DNA of 64,000 nucleotides, taken from contig NC_045146.1 of NCBI RefSeq assembly GCF_008831285.2, positions 11,296,972 to 11,360,971 on the forward strand. The letters run 5' to 3'. Both the position numbers and the translations under genes were made by a program. Below the pieces are notes generated by a model. The model had not been told where the DNA came from. It did no database searches and worked only from the letters and a program-made list of their open reading frames with translations. Each line of letters begins with the position of its first letter. The stretch's first letter is position 1. Below, one piece after another: positions 50,901 to 64,000 of the stretch. This DNA is from Nymphaea colorata (lineage: Eukaryota; Streptophyta; Magnoliopsida; Nymphaeales; Nymphaeaceae).

Positions 50901-53900
50901 GAGGTGCATTGATAAACTTGACAATTTAACAAAGATTTAAGAAAAGTACTAAACACGTCCAAAATATTTCAAGATCTCAACTATGATACGGATCAGAGGT
51001 CTCATCTGATCCGGTCTATGATGTTGAATTTGGGATTTCGACCTAAGGTTAGGATCAGAGGTCTCATCTAATCCAGTTTAGGATGTTGGATTCAAAATTT
51101 TGAACAAGCAGATAGAAAGGAGGCCTCAACTTATCCAGTCAAGGATGTCGTACGCATATTTTGAATGTGCCTGTGAATTTAAAAATATAAATCCCCAGTC
51201 TAGACATGTTTAAAAATCATTTGAAAAATTCCTACAAACCAATGGAATTTACAAAATCGAAAGTTGAGAGGTGCATTGACAAACTTGAAAATTTAACAAT
51301 GATTTAAGAAAAGTATGAGACACATCAAAAATATTTCAAGATTTCATCTATGATATGGATCAGAGGTCTCATCTGATCCGCTCTATGATGTTGGATTTGG
51401 TATTTCGACCAAAGGTCAGGATCAGAGGTCTCATCTAATCCGGTTTAGGATGTTGGATTCAAAATTTTGAACAAGCAGATAGAAAGGAGGTCTCAACTTA
51501 TCCAGTCAAGGATGTCGAACGAATATTTTGAATGTGCATGTGAATTTAAAAATATAAATCCCCAGTCTAGACATGTTTAAAAACCATTTGAAAAATTCCA
51601 ACAAACCAATGGAATTTACAAAATCGAAAGTTGAGAGATGCATTGACAAACTTGAGAATTTAACAAAGGTTTAAGCAAAGTATGAGACACATCCAAAATA
51701 TTTCAAGATTTCATCTACGATATGGATCAGAGGTCTCATCTGATTCGGTCTATGATGTTGAATTTCGGATTTCCACCTAAGGTTAGGATCAGAGGTCTCA
51801 TCTAATCCGGTCAAGGATGTTGGATTCAAGATTTTGAACAAGAAGATAGAAAGGAGGACTCAACATATCTAGTCTACGATGTCGAATGCATATTTAGAAT
51901 GTGGCTGTGAATTTTAAAATATAAATCCCCAGTCCAGAAAATCCATACAAACCAAAGGAATTTACAAAATCGAAAGTTGAGAGGTGCATTGATAAACTTG
52001 AGAATTTAACAATGATTTAAGAAAAGTATGAGACACATCAAAAATATTTCAAGATTTCATCTATGATATGGATCAGAGGTCTCATCTGATCCGCTCTATG
52101 ATGTTGGATTTGGTATTTCGACCAAAGGTCAGGATCAGAGGTCTCATCTAATCCGGTTTAGGATGTTGGAATCAAAATTTTGAACAAGCAGATAGAAAGG
52201 AGGTCTCAACTTATCCAGTCAAGGATGTCGAACGAATATTTTGAATGTGCATGTGAATTTAAAAATATAAATCCCCAGTCTAGACATGTTTAAAAACCAT
52301 TTGAAAAATTCCAACAAACCAATGGAATTTACAAAATCGAAAGTTGAGAGATGCATTGACAAACTTGAGAATTTAACAAAGGTTTAAGAAAAGTATGAGA
52401 CACATCCAAAATATTTCAAGATTTCATCTACGATATGGATCAGAGGTCTCATCTGATTCGGTCTATGATGTTGAATTTCGGATTTCCACCTAAGGTTAGG
52501 ATCAGAGGTCTCATCTAATCCGGTCAAGGATGTTGGATTCAAGATTTTGAACAAGAAAATAGAAAGGAGGACTCAACATATCTAGTCTACGATGTCGAAT
52601 GCATATTTAGAATGTGACTGTGAATTTTAAAATATAAATCCCCAGTCCAGAAAATCCATACAAACCAAAGGAATTTACAAAATCGAAAGTTGAGAGGTGC
52701 ATTGATAAACTTTTTAACAAAAATTTAAGAAAAGTATGAGACAAATCGAAAATATTTCAAGATCATATCTAAGATATGGATCAGAGGACTCATCTGATCC
52801 AGCCTATGATGTTGGATTTGGTTTTTCGACCTAAGGTCAGGATCAGAAGTCTCATCTAATCCGGTACAAGATGTTGGATTCAAGATTTTGAACATGCATA
52901 TAGAAAAGAGGCCTCAACTTATCAAGTCTAGGATGTCGAATGCATATTTTGAATGTGGCTGTGAATTTCAAAATATAAATCCTCAGTCTAGAACATGTTT
53001 AAAATCATTTTGAAAATTCATACAAACCAATGGAATTTACAAAATCGAAAGTTGAGAAGAGCATTTATAAACTTGAGAATTTAACAAAGATTTAAGAAAA
53101 GTATGATTCACATCCAAAATATTTCAAGATCTCATATATGATATGGATCAGAGGTCTCATCTGATCCGGTCTCTGATGTTGGATTTGTTATTTTGTCCTA
53201 AGGTCAGGATCAGAGGTCTCTTCCAATCCGGTTTAGGATGTTGGATTCAAGATTTTGAACAAGCAGATACAATAGAGAATTCAACTTATCCAGTCAAGGA
53301 TGTCGAATGCATATTTTGCATGCGGTTGAAAATTTTAAAATATAAATCCCCAGTCCAGACCATGTTTAAAATCATTTTGAAAATTCATACAAACCAATGG
53401 AATTTACAAAATTGAAAGTTGAGAGGTGCATTGATAAACTTGACAATTTAACAAAGATTTAAGAAAAGTACTAAACACGTCCAAAATATTTCAAGATCTC
53501 ATCTATGATACGGATCAGAGGTCTCATTTGATCCGGTCTACGAGGTTGAATTGGGGATTTCGACCTAAGGTTAGGATCAGAGGTCTCATCTAATCCAGTT
53601 TAGGATGTTGGATTCAAAATTTTGAACAAGCAGATAGAAAGGAGGCCTCAACTTATCCAGTCAAGGATGTCGTACGCATATTTTGAATGTGCCTGTGAAT
53701 TTAAAAATATAAATCCCTAGTCTAGACATGTTTAAAAATCATTTGAAAAATTCCTACAAACCAATGGAATTTACAAAATCGAAAGTTGAGAGCTGCATTG
53801 ACAAACTTCAGAATTTAACAAAGGTTTAAGTAAAGTATGAAACACATCCAACATATTTCAAGATTTCATCTATGATATGGATCAGAGGTTTCATCTGATT

Positions 53901-55631
53901 CGGTCTATGATGTTGAATTTCGGATTTCCACCTAAGGTTAGGATCAGAGGTCTCATCTAGTTGAGAGGTGCATTGATAAACTTGAGAACTTAACAAAAAT
54001 TTAAGATAAGTATGAGACAAATCCAAAATATTTCAAGATCATATTTAAGATATGGATCAGAGGACTCATCTGATCCAGCCTATGATGTTGGATTCGGTTT
54101 TTCGACCTAAGGTCGGGATCAGAAGTCTCATCTAATCCGGTTCAGGATGTTGGATTCAAGATTTGACCAAGCAGATAGAAAGGAGGCCTCAACTTATCAA
54201 GTCTAGGATGTTGAATGCATATTTTGAATGTGGCTGTGAATTTTAAAATAAAAATCCTTAGTCTAGAACATGTTTAAAATCATTTCGAAAATTCAAACAA
54301 ACCAATGGAATTTACAAAATCGAAAGTTGAGAAGAGCATTGATAAACTTGAGAATTTATATTTTGAACGTGGCTGTGAATTTTAAAATATAAATCCTCAG
54401 TCTAGACCATGTTTAAAATCATTTTGAAAATTCATACAAACCAATGGAATTTACAAAATCGAAAGTTGAGAGGTGCATTGATAAACTTGAGAATTTAACA
54501 AAGATTTAAGAAAAGTATGATTCACATCCAAAATATTTCAAGATCTCATATATGATATGGATCAGAGGTCTCATCTGATCCGGTCTCTGATGTTGGATTT
54601 GTTATTTTGTCCTAAGGTCAGGATCAGAGGTCTCATCCAATCCGGTTTAGGATGTTGGATTCAAGATTTTGAACAAGCAGATACAATAGAGAATTCAACT
54701 TATCCAGTCAAGGATCTCGAATGCATATTTTGCATGTGGTTGAAAATTTTAAAATATAAATCCCCAGTCTAGACCATGTTTAAAATCATTTTGAAAATTC
54801 ATACAAACCAATGGAATTTACAAAATCGAAAGTTGAGAGATGCATTGACAAACTTGAGAATTTAACAAAGGTTTAAGAAAAGTATGAAACACATCCAAAA
54901 TATTTCAAGATTTCATCTATGATATGGATCAGAGGTCTCATCTGATTCGGTCTATGATGTTGAATTTCGGATTTCCACCTAATGTTAGGATCAGAGGTCT
55001 CTTCTAATCCGGTCAAGGATGTTGGATTCAAGATTTTGAACAAGAAGATAGAAAGGAGGACTCAACATATCTAGTCTACGATGTCGAATGCATATTTAGA
55101 ATGTGGCTGTGAATTTTAAAATATAAATCCCCAGTCCAGAAAATCCATACAAACCAAAGGAATTTACAAAATCGAAAGTTGAGAGGTGCATTGATAAACT
55201 TTTTAATAAAAATTTAAGAAAAGTATGAGACAAATCCAAAATATTTCAAGATCATATCTAAGATATGGATCAGAGGACTCATCTGATCCAGCCTATGATG
55301 TTGGATTTGGTTTTTCGATCTAAGGTCAGGATCAGAAGTCTCATCTAATCCGGTACAAGATGTTGGATTCAAGATTTTGAACATGCAGATAGAAAAGAGG
55401 CATCAACTTATCAAGTCTAGGATGTCGAATGCATATTTTGAATGTGGCTGTGAATTTTAAAATTTAAATCCTCAGTCTAGAACATGTTTAAAACCATTTT
55501 GAAAATTCATACAAACCAATGGAATTTACAAAATCGAAAGTTGAGAAGAGCATTGATAAACTTGAGAATTTAACAAAGATTTAAGAAAAGTATGATTCAC
55601 ATCCAAAATATTTCAAGATCTCATATATGAT

Positions 55632-57445
55632 ATGGATCAGAGGTCTCATCTGATCCGGTCTCTGATGTTGGATTTGTTATTTTGTCCTAAGGTCAGGATC
55701 AGAGGTCTCATCAAATCCGGTTTAGGATGTTGGATTCAAGATTTTGAACAAGCAGATACAATAGAGAATTCAACTTATCCAGTCAAGGATGTCGAATGCA
55801 TATTTTGCATGCAGTTGAAAATTTTAAAATATAAATCCCCAGTCCAAACCATGTTTAAAATCATTTTCAAAATTCATACAAACCAATGGAATTTACAAAA
55901 TTGAAAGTTGAGAGGTGCATTGATAAACTTGACAATTTAACAAAGATTTAAGAAAAGTACTAAACACGTCCAAAATATTTCAAGATCTCAACTATGATAC
56001 GGATCAAAGGTCTCATTTGATCCGGTCTATGATGTTGAATTTGGGATTTCGACCTAAGGTTAGGATCAGAGGTCTCATCTAATCCAGTTTAGGATGTCGG
56101 ATTCAAAATTTTGAACAAGCAGATAGAAAGGAGGCCTCAACTTATCCAGTCAAGGATGTCGTACGCATATTTTGAATGTGCCTGTGAATTTAAAAATATA
56201 AATCCCCAGTCTAGACATGTCTAAAAATCATTTGAAAAATTCCTACAAACCAATGGAATTTACAAAATCGAAAGTTGAGAGGTGCATTGACAAACTTGAA
56301 AATTTAACAATGATTTAAGAAAAGTATGAGACACATCAAAAATATTTCAAGATTTCATCTATGATATGGATCAGAGGTCTCATCTGATCCGCTCTATGAT
56401 GTTGGATTTGGTATTTCGACCAAAGGTCAGGATCAGAGGTCTCATCTAATCCGGTTTAGGATGTTGGATTCAAAATTTTGAACAAGCAGATAGAAAGGAG
56501 GTCTCAACTTATCCAGTCAAGGATGTCGAACGAATATTTTGAATGTGCCTGTGAATTTAAAAATATAAATCCCCAGTCTAGACATGTTTAAAAACCATTT
56601 GAAAAATTCCAACAAACCAATGGAATTTACAAAATCGAAAGTTGAGAGATGCATTGACAAACTTGAGAATTTAACAAAGGTTTAAGCAAAGTATGAGACA
56701 CATCCAAAATATTTCAAGATTTCATCTACGATATGGATCAGAGGTCTCATCTGATTCGGTCTATGATGTTGAATTTCGGATTTCCACCTAAGGTTAGGAT
56801 CAGAGGTCTCATCTAATCCGGTCAAGGATGTTGGATTCAAGATTTTGAACAAGAAGATAGAAAGGAGGACTCAACATATCAAGTCTACGATGTCAAATGC
56901 ATATTTAGAATGTGGCTGTGAATTTTAAAATATAAATCCCCAGTCCAGAAAATCCATACAAACCAAAGGAATTTACAAAATCGAAAGTTGAGAGGAGCAT
57001 TGATAAACTTGAGAATTTAACAAAAATTTAAGAAAAGTATGAGATAAATCCAAAATATTTCAAGATCATATCTAAGATATGGATCAGAGGTCTCATCTGA
57101 TCCAGCCTATGATGTTGGATTTGGTTTTTCGACCTAAGGTCCGGATCAGAAGTCTCATCTAATCCGGTTTAGGATGTTGGATTCAAGATTTTGAACAAGC
57201 AGATAGAAAGCAGGCCTCAACTTATCAAGTCTAGGATGTCGAATGCATATTTTGAATGTGGCTGTGAATTTTAAAATATAAATCCTCAGTCTAGACCATG
57301 TTTAAAATCATTTTGAAAATTCATACAAACCAATGGAATTTACAAAATCGAAAGTTGAGAGGTGCATTGATAAACTTGAGAATTTAACAAAGATTTAAGA
57401 AAAGTATAATTCACATCAAAAATATTTCAAGATCTCATCTATGAT
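55632..57445. repeat. ABCDE higher-order repeat, 1814 bp
   Basis: First of the consecutive regular pentamers that run to the window end. Confidence 0.85.
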
Positions 57446-59254
57446 ATGGATCAGAGGTCTCATCTGATCCGGTCTATGATGTTGGATTTGTTATTTTTTC
57501 CTAAGGTCAGGATCAGAGGTCTCATCCAATCCGGTTTAGGATGTTGGATTCAATATTTTGAACAAGCATATAGAATAGAGGATTCAACTTATCCAGTGAA
57601 GGATGTCGAACGCATATTTTGCATGCGGCTGAGAATTTTAAAATATAAATCCCAAGTCTAGACCATGTTTAAAATCATTTTGAAAATTCATACAAACCAA
57701 TGGAATTTACAAAATTGAAAGTTGAGAGGTGCATTGAGAAACTTGACAATTTAACAAAGATTTAAGAAAAGTATTAAACACGTCCAAAATATTTCAAGAT
57801 CTCATCTATGATACGCATCAAAGGTCTCATTTGATCCGGTCTATGATGTTGAATTTGGGATTTCGACCTAAGGTTAGGATTAGAGGCCTCATCTAATCCA
57901 GTTTAGGATGTTGGATTCAAAATTTTGAACAAGCAGATAGAAAGGAGGCCTCAACTTATCCAGTCAAGGATGTCGTACGCATATTTTGAATGTGCCTGTG
58001 AATTTAAAAATACAAATCCCCAGTCTAGACATGTTTAAAAATCATTTGAAAAATTCCAAAAAACCAATGGAATTTACAAAATCGAAAGTTGAGAGGTGCA
58101 TTGACAAACTTGAAAATTTAACAATGATTTAAGAAAAGTATGAGACACATCAAAAATATTTCAAGATTTCATCTATGATATGGATCAAAGGTCTCATCTG
58201 ATCCGCTCTATGATGTTGGATTTGGTATTTCGACCAAAGGTCAGGATCAGAGGTCTCATCTAATCCGATTTAGGATGTTGGATTCAAAATTTTGAACAAG
58301 CAGATAGAAAGGAGGTCTCAACTTATCCAGTCAAGGATGTCGAACGAATATTTTGAATGTGCCTGTGAATTTAAAAATATAAATCCCCAGTCTAGACATG
58401 TTTAAAAATCATTTGAAAAATTCCAAAGAACCAATGGAATTTAAAAAATCGAAAGTTGAGAGGTGCATTGACAAACTTGAGAATTTAACAAAGGTTTAAG
58501 AAAAGTATGAGACACATCCAAAATATTTCAAGATTTCATCTACGATATGGATCAGAGGTCTCATCTGATTCGGTCTATGATGTTGAATTTCGGATTTCCA
58601 CCTAATGTTAGGATCAGAGGTCTCATCTAATCCGGTCAAGGATGTTGGACTCAAGATTTTGAACAAGAAGATAGAAAGAAGGACTCAACATATCTAGTCT
58701 ACGATGTCGAATGCATATTTAGAATGTGGCTGTGAATTTTAAAATATAAATCCGCAGTCCAGAAAATCTATACAAACCAAAGGAATTTACAAAATCGAAA
58801 GTTGAGAGATGCATTGATAAACTTTTTAACAAAAATTTAAGAAAAGTATGAGACAAATCCAAAATATTTCAAGATCATATCTAAGATATGGATCAGAGGA
58901 CTCATCTGATCCAGCCTATGATGTTGGATTTGGTTTTTCGACCTAAGGTCAGGATCAGAAGTCTCATCTAATCCGGTTCAAGATGTTGGATTCAAGATTT
59001 TGAACAAGCAGATAGAAAGGAGGCCTCAACTTATCAAGTCTAGGATGTCGAATGCATATTTTGAATGTGGCTGTGAATTTCAAAATATAAATCCTCAGTC
59101 TAGAACATGTTTAAAATCATTTTGAAAATTCATACAAACCAATGGAATTTACAAAATCGAAAGTTGAGAGGTGCATTGATAAACTTGAGAATTTAACAAA
59201 GATTTAAGAAAAGTATGATTCACATCCAAAATATTTCAAGATCTCATCTATGAT
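57446..59254. repeat. ABCDE higher-order repeat, 1809 bp (reference unit)
   Basis: Monomers start, counted from the A of ATGGATCA or its equivalent, at 57446 (A), 57813 (B), 58180 (C), 58547 (D) and 58888 (E). Spacings are 367, 367, 367, 341 and 367. D is 26 bp short because part of the ATGTTTAAAATCATTTTG block is missing. Within A, the 62-bp sub-repeats begin at 57448, 57510 and about 57572. Confidence 0.93.
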
Positions 59255-61044
59255 ATGGATCAGAGGTCTCATCTGATCTGGTCTATGATGTTGGATTTGT
59301 TATTTTGTCCTAAGGTCAGGATCAGAGGTCTCATCCGATCCGGTTTAGGATGTTGGATTCAAGATTTTGAACAAGCAGATACAATAGAGAATTCAACTTA
59401 TCCAGTCAAGGATGTCGAATGCATATTTTGCATGCGGTTGAAAATTTTAAAATATAAATCCCCAGTCCAGACCATGTTTAAAATCATTTTGAAAATTCAT
59501 ACAAACCAATGGAATTTACAAAATTGAAAGTTGAGAGGTGCATTGATAAACTTGACAATTTAACAAAGATTTAAGAAAAGTACTAAACACGTCCAAAATA
59601 TTTCAAGATCTCAACTATGATACGGATCAGAGGTCTCATTTGATCCGGTCTATGATGTTGAATTTGGGATTTCGACCTAAGGTTAGGATCAGAGGTCTCA
59701 TCTAATCCAGTTTAGGATGTTGGATTCAAAATTTTGAACAAGCAGATAGAAAGGAGGCCTCAACTTATCCAGTCAAGGATGTCGTACGCATATTTTGAAT
59801 GTGCCTGTGAATTTAAAAATATAAATCCCCAGTCTAGACATGTCTAAAAATCATTTGAAAAATTCCTACAAACCAATGGAATTTACAAAATCGAAAGTTG
59901 AGAGGTGCATTGACAAACTTGAAAATTTAACAATGATTTAAGAAAAGTATGAGACACATCAAAAATATTTCAAGATTTCATCTATGATATGGATCAGAGG
60001 TCTCATCTGATCCGCTCTATGATGTTGGATTTGGTATTTCGACCAAAGGTCAGGATCAGAGGTCTCATCTAATCCGGTTTAGGATGTTGGATTCAAAATT
60101 TTGAACAAGCAGATAGAAAGGAGGTCTCAACTTATCCAGTCAAGGATGTCGAACGAATATTTTGAATGTCCCCAGTCTAGACATGTTTAAAAACCATTTG
60201 AAAAATTCCAACAAACCAATGGAATTTACAAAATCGAAAGTTGAGAGATGCATTGACAAACTTGAGAATTTAACAAAGGTTTAAGCAAAGTATGAGACAC
60301 ATCCAAAATATTTCAAGATTTCATCTACGATATGGATCAGAGGTCTCATCTGATTCGGTCTATGATGTTGAATTTCGGATTTCCACCTAAGGTTAGGATC
60401 AGAGGTCTCATCTAATCCGGTCAAGGATGTTGGATTCAAGATTTTGAACAAGAAGATAGAAAGGAGGACTCAACGTATCAAGTCTACGATGTCGAATGCA
60501 TATTTAGAATGTGGCTGTGAATTTTAAAATATAAATCCCCAGTCCAGAAAATCCATACAAACCAAAGGAATTTACAAAATCGAAAGTTGAGAGGTGCATT
60601 GATAAACTTGAGAATTTAACAAAAATTTAAGAAAAGTATGAGATAAATCCAAAATATTTCAAGATCATATCTAAGATATGGATCAGAGGTCTCATCTGAT
60701 CCAGCCTATGATGTTGGATTTGGTTTTTCGACCTAAGGTCCGGATCAGAAGTCTCATCTAATCCGGTTTAGGATGTTGGATTCAAGATTTTGAACAAGCA
60801 GATAGAAAGCAGGCCTCAACTTATCAAGTCTAGGATGTCGAATGCATATTTTGAATGTGGCTGTGAATTTTAAAATATAAATCCTCAGTCTAGACCATGT
60901 TTAAAATCATTTTGAAAATTCATACAAACCAATGGAATTTACAAAATCGAAAGTTGAGAGGTGCATTGATAAACATGAGAATTTAACAAAGATTTAAGAA
61001 AAGTATGATTCACATCAAAAATATTTCAAGATCTCATCTATGAT
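59255..61044. repeat. ABCDE higher-order repeat, 1790 bp
   Basis: Like the reference unit, but about 24 bp are lost at 60170 in the C monomer (GAATGT joins CCCCAGTCT). Confidence 0.9.
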
Positions 61045-62853
61045 ATGGATCAGAGGTCTCATCTGATCCGGTCTATGATGTTGGATTTGTTATTTTGTCC
61101 TAAGGTCAGGATCAGAGGTCTCATCCAATCCGGTTTAGGATGTTGGATTCAATATTTTGAACAAGCATATAGAATAGAGGATTCAACTTATCCAGTGAAG
61201 GATGTCGAACGCATATTTTGCATGCGGCTGAGAATTTTAAAATATAAATCCCCAGTCTAGACCATGTTTAAAATCATTTTGAAAATTCATACAAACCAAT
61301 GGAATTTACAAAATTGAAAGTTGAGAGGTGCATTGAGAAACTTGACAATTTAACAAAGATTTAAGAAAAGTATTAAACACGTCCAAAATATTTCAAGATC
61401 TCATCTATGATACGCATCAAAGGTCTCATTTGATCCGGTCTATGATGTTGAATTTGGGATTTCGACCTAAGGTTAGGATTAGAGGCCTCATCTAATCCAG
61501 TTTAGGATGTTGGATTCAAAATTTTGAACAAGCAGATAGAAAGGAGGCCTCAACTTATCCAGTCAAGGATGTCGAACGCATATTTTGAATGTGCCTGTGA
61601 ATTTAAAAATACAAATCCCCAGTCTAGACATGTTTAAAAATCATTTGAAAAATTCCAAAAAACCAATGGAATTTACAAAATCGAAAGTTGAGAGGTGCAT
61701 TGACAAACTTGAAAATTTAACAATGATTTAAGAAAAGTATGAGACACATCAAAAATATTTCAAGATTTCATCTATGATATGGATCAGAGGTCTCATCTGA
61801 TCCGCTCTATGATGTTGGATTTGGTATTTCGACCAAAGGTCAGGATCAAAGGTCTCATCTAATCCGGTTTAGGATGTTGGATTCAAAATTTTGAACAAGC
61901 AGATAGAAAGGAGGTCTCAACTTATCCAGTCAAGGATGTCGAACGAATATTTTGAATGTGCCTGTGAATTTAAAAATATAAATCCCCAGTCTAGACATGT
62001 TTAAAAACCATTTGAAAAATTCCAACAAACCAATGGAATTTAAAAAATCGAAAGTTGAGAGGTGCATTGACAAACTTGAGAATTTAACAAAGGTTTAAGA
62101 AAAGTATGAGACACATCCAAAATATTTCAAGATTTCATCTACGATATGGATCAGAGGTCTCATCTGATTCGGTCTATGATGTTGAATTTCGGATTTCCAC
62201 CTAATGTTAGGATCAGAGGTCTCATCTAATCCGGTCAAGGACGTTGGACTCAAGATTTTGAACAAGAAGATAGAAAGAAGGACTCAACATATCTAGTCTA
62301 CGATGTCGAATGCATATTTAGAATGTGGCTGTGAATTTTAAAATATAAATCCGCAGTCCAGAAAATCTATACAAACCAAAGGAATTTACAAAATCGAAAG
62401 TTGAGAGATGCATTGATAAACTTTTTAACAAAAATTTAAGAAAAGTATGAGACAAATCCAAAATATTTCAAGATCATATCTAAGATATGGATCAGAGGAC
62501 TCATCTGATCCAGCCTATGATGTTGGATTTGGTTTTTCGACCTAAGGTCAGGATCAGAAGTCTCATCTAATCCGGTTCAAGATGTTGGATTCAAGATTTT
62601 GAACAAGCAGATAGAAAGGAGGCCTCAACTTATCAAGTCTAGGATGTCGAATGCATATTTTGAATGTGGCTGTGAATTTCAAAATATAAATCCTCAGTCT
62701 AGAACATGTTTAAAATCATTTTGAAAATTCATACAAATCAATGGAATTTACAAAATCGAAAGTTGAGAGGTGCATTGATAAACTTGAGAATTTAACAAAG
62801 ATTTAAGAAAAGTATGATTCACATCCAAAATATTTCAAGATCTCATCTATGAT
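61045..62853. repeat. ABCDE higher-order repeat, 1809 bp
   Basis: Same order and length as the reference unit, with few substitutions. Confidence 0.92.
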
Positions 62854-64000
62854 ATGGATCAGAGGTCTCATCTGATCTGGTCTATGATGTTGGATTTGTT
62901 ATTCCGTCCTAAGGTCAGGATCAGAGGTCTCATCCGATCCGGTTTAGGATGTTGGATTCAATATTTTGAACAAGCATATAGAATAGAGGATTCAACTTAT
63001 CCAGTCAAGGATGTCGAATGCATATTTTGCATGCGGTTGAAAATTTTAAAATATAAATCCCCAGTCCATACCATGTTTAAAATCATTTTGAAAATTCATA
63101 CAAACCAATGGAATTTACAAAATTGAAAGTTGAGAGGTGCATTGATAAACTTGACAATTTAACAAAGATTTAAGAAAAGTACTAAACACGTCCAAAATAT
63201 TTCAAGATCTCAACTATGATACGGATCAGAGGTCTCATTTGATCCGGTCTATGATGTTGAATTTGGGATTTCGACCTAAAGTTAGGATCAGAGGTCTCAT
63301 CTAATCCAGTTTAGGATGTTGGATTCAAAATTTTGAACAAGCAGATAGAAAGGAGGCCTCAACTTATCCAGTCAAGGATGTCGTACGCATATTTTGAATG
63401 TGCCTGTGAATTTAAAAATATAAATCCCCAGTCTAGACATGTCTAAAAATCATTTGAAAAATTCCTACAAACCAATGGAATTTACAAAATCGAAAGTTGA
63501 GAGGTGCATTGACAAACTTGAAAATTTAACAATGATTTAAGAAAAGTATGAGACACATCAAAAATATTTCAAGATTTCATCTATGATATGGATCAGAGGT
63601 CTCATCTGATCCGCTCTATGATGTTGGATTTGGTATTTCGACCAAAGGTCAGGATCAGAGGTCTCATCTAATCCGGTTTAGGATGTTGGATTCAAAATTT
63701 TGAACAAGCAGATAGAAAGGAGGTCTCAACTTATCCAGTCAAGGATGTCGAACGAATATTTTGAATGTGCCTGTGAATTTAAAAATATAAATCCCCAGTC
63801 TAGACATGTTTAAAAACCATTTGAAAAATTCCAACAAACCAATGGAATTTACAAAATCGAAAGTTGAGAGATGCATTGACAAACTTGAGAATTTAACAAA
63901 GGTTTAAGCAAAGTATGAGACACATCCAAAATATTTCAAGATTTCATCTACGATATGGATCAGAGGTCTCATCTGATTCGGTCTATGATGTTGAATTTCG
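62854..64000. repeat. ABCDE higher-order repeat, partial at window edge
   Basis: A, B, C and the start of D; the array continues beyond the window. Confidence 0.92.

Larger units (their letters stand above)
43086..57445. repeat. Satellite array, higher-order blocks
   Basis: Order: E, A (43493), B, D', E', truncated unit, A (45077), D, E, A (46152), B, C, D, E, A (47961), B, D', E', truncated unit, A (49546), D, E, A (50621), B, C, D, C, D, E, A (53143), B, D' cut by a 170-bp deletion at 53959, E', truncated unit, A (54557), D, E, A (55632), B, C, D, E. Blocks recur at an offset of about 9.63-9.65 kb, or 9.48 kb after the deletion. Confidence 0.9.

Noticed and set aside
17677-63126. Recurring plus-strand open frames of 61-102 codons starting MDQRSHLI in A-type monomers
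   Set aside because: They are the translation of a satellite monomer. Other monomer types and slightly mutated copies break the frame, there is no domain, and the ATG sits at the dyad. Their repetition reflects DNA amplification, not protein conservation.
15979-64000. CRISPR-like array
   Set aside because: Repeats are contiguous 367-bp monomers without unique spacers, in a plant nuclear context.

Overview
The window is nuclear DNA from a flowering plant; the species cannot be named from sequence alone. The evidence is a plant-type 40S ribosomal protein S11 gene with short exons, GT-AG introns and a telo-box leader, a Ty1/copia retrotransposon primed by initiator-methionine tRNA, and a large AT-rich tandem satellite. 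Three zones follow one another.

Zone 1 (1-15978) is gene-bearing single-copy DNA. A minus-strand gene occupies 2712 to beyond position 1; four exons are visible, encoding a basic N-terminal exon followed by a leucine-rich coiled coil. I do not recognise its family. RPS11 (uS17) lies at 4599-7605 on the plus strand in six exons whose splice sites can all be placed. The rest (7606-15978) is AT-rich intergenic DNA with microsatellites, small local duplications and a few exon-like open frames without recognisable products.

Zone 2 (15979-21229 and 26422-64000) is a satellite array with nested periodicity. Three 62-bp sub-repeats plus a flank make a 367-bp monomer. Five monomer types (called A to E here; D is 341 bp) make a 1809-bp higher-order repeat, and blocks of about 9.6 kb of rearranged higher-order repeats are themselves duplicated. 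The left edge (15979-17650) is diverged; the right end (57446-64000) is the most regular. The organisation resembles centromeric or pericentromeric satellite, but nothing here proves centromere function.

Zone 3 (21230-26421) is a full-length copia element inserted in an E monomer. It has 240-bp LTRs differing at two sites, an ATATG target duplication, a primer binding site, a polypurine tract and a gag-pol frame broken by two opposite frameshifts.

A 100-N gap lies at 37361-37460. The sequence right of it (37461 to about 43085) repeats the sequence left of it (31709-37360) with many single-base losses, and this stops where the repeat stops. The simplest reading is an unmerged overlap of two contig ends, so about 5.6 kb of this window may be a false duplication.
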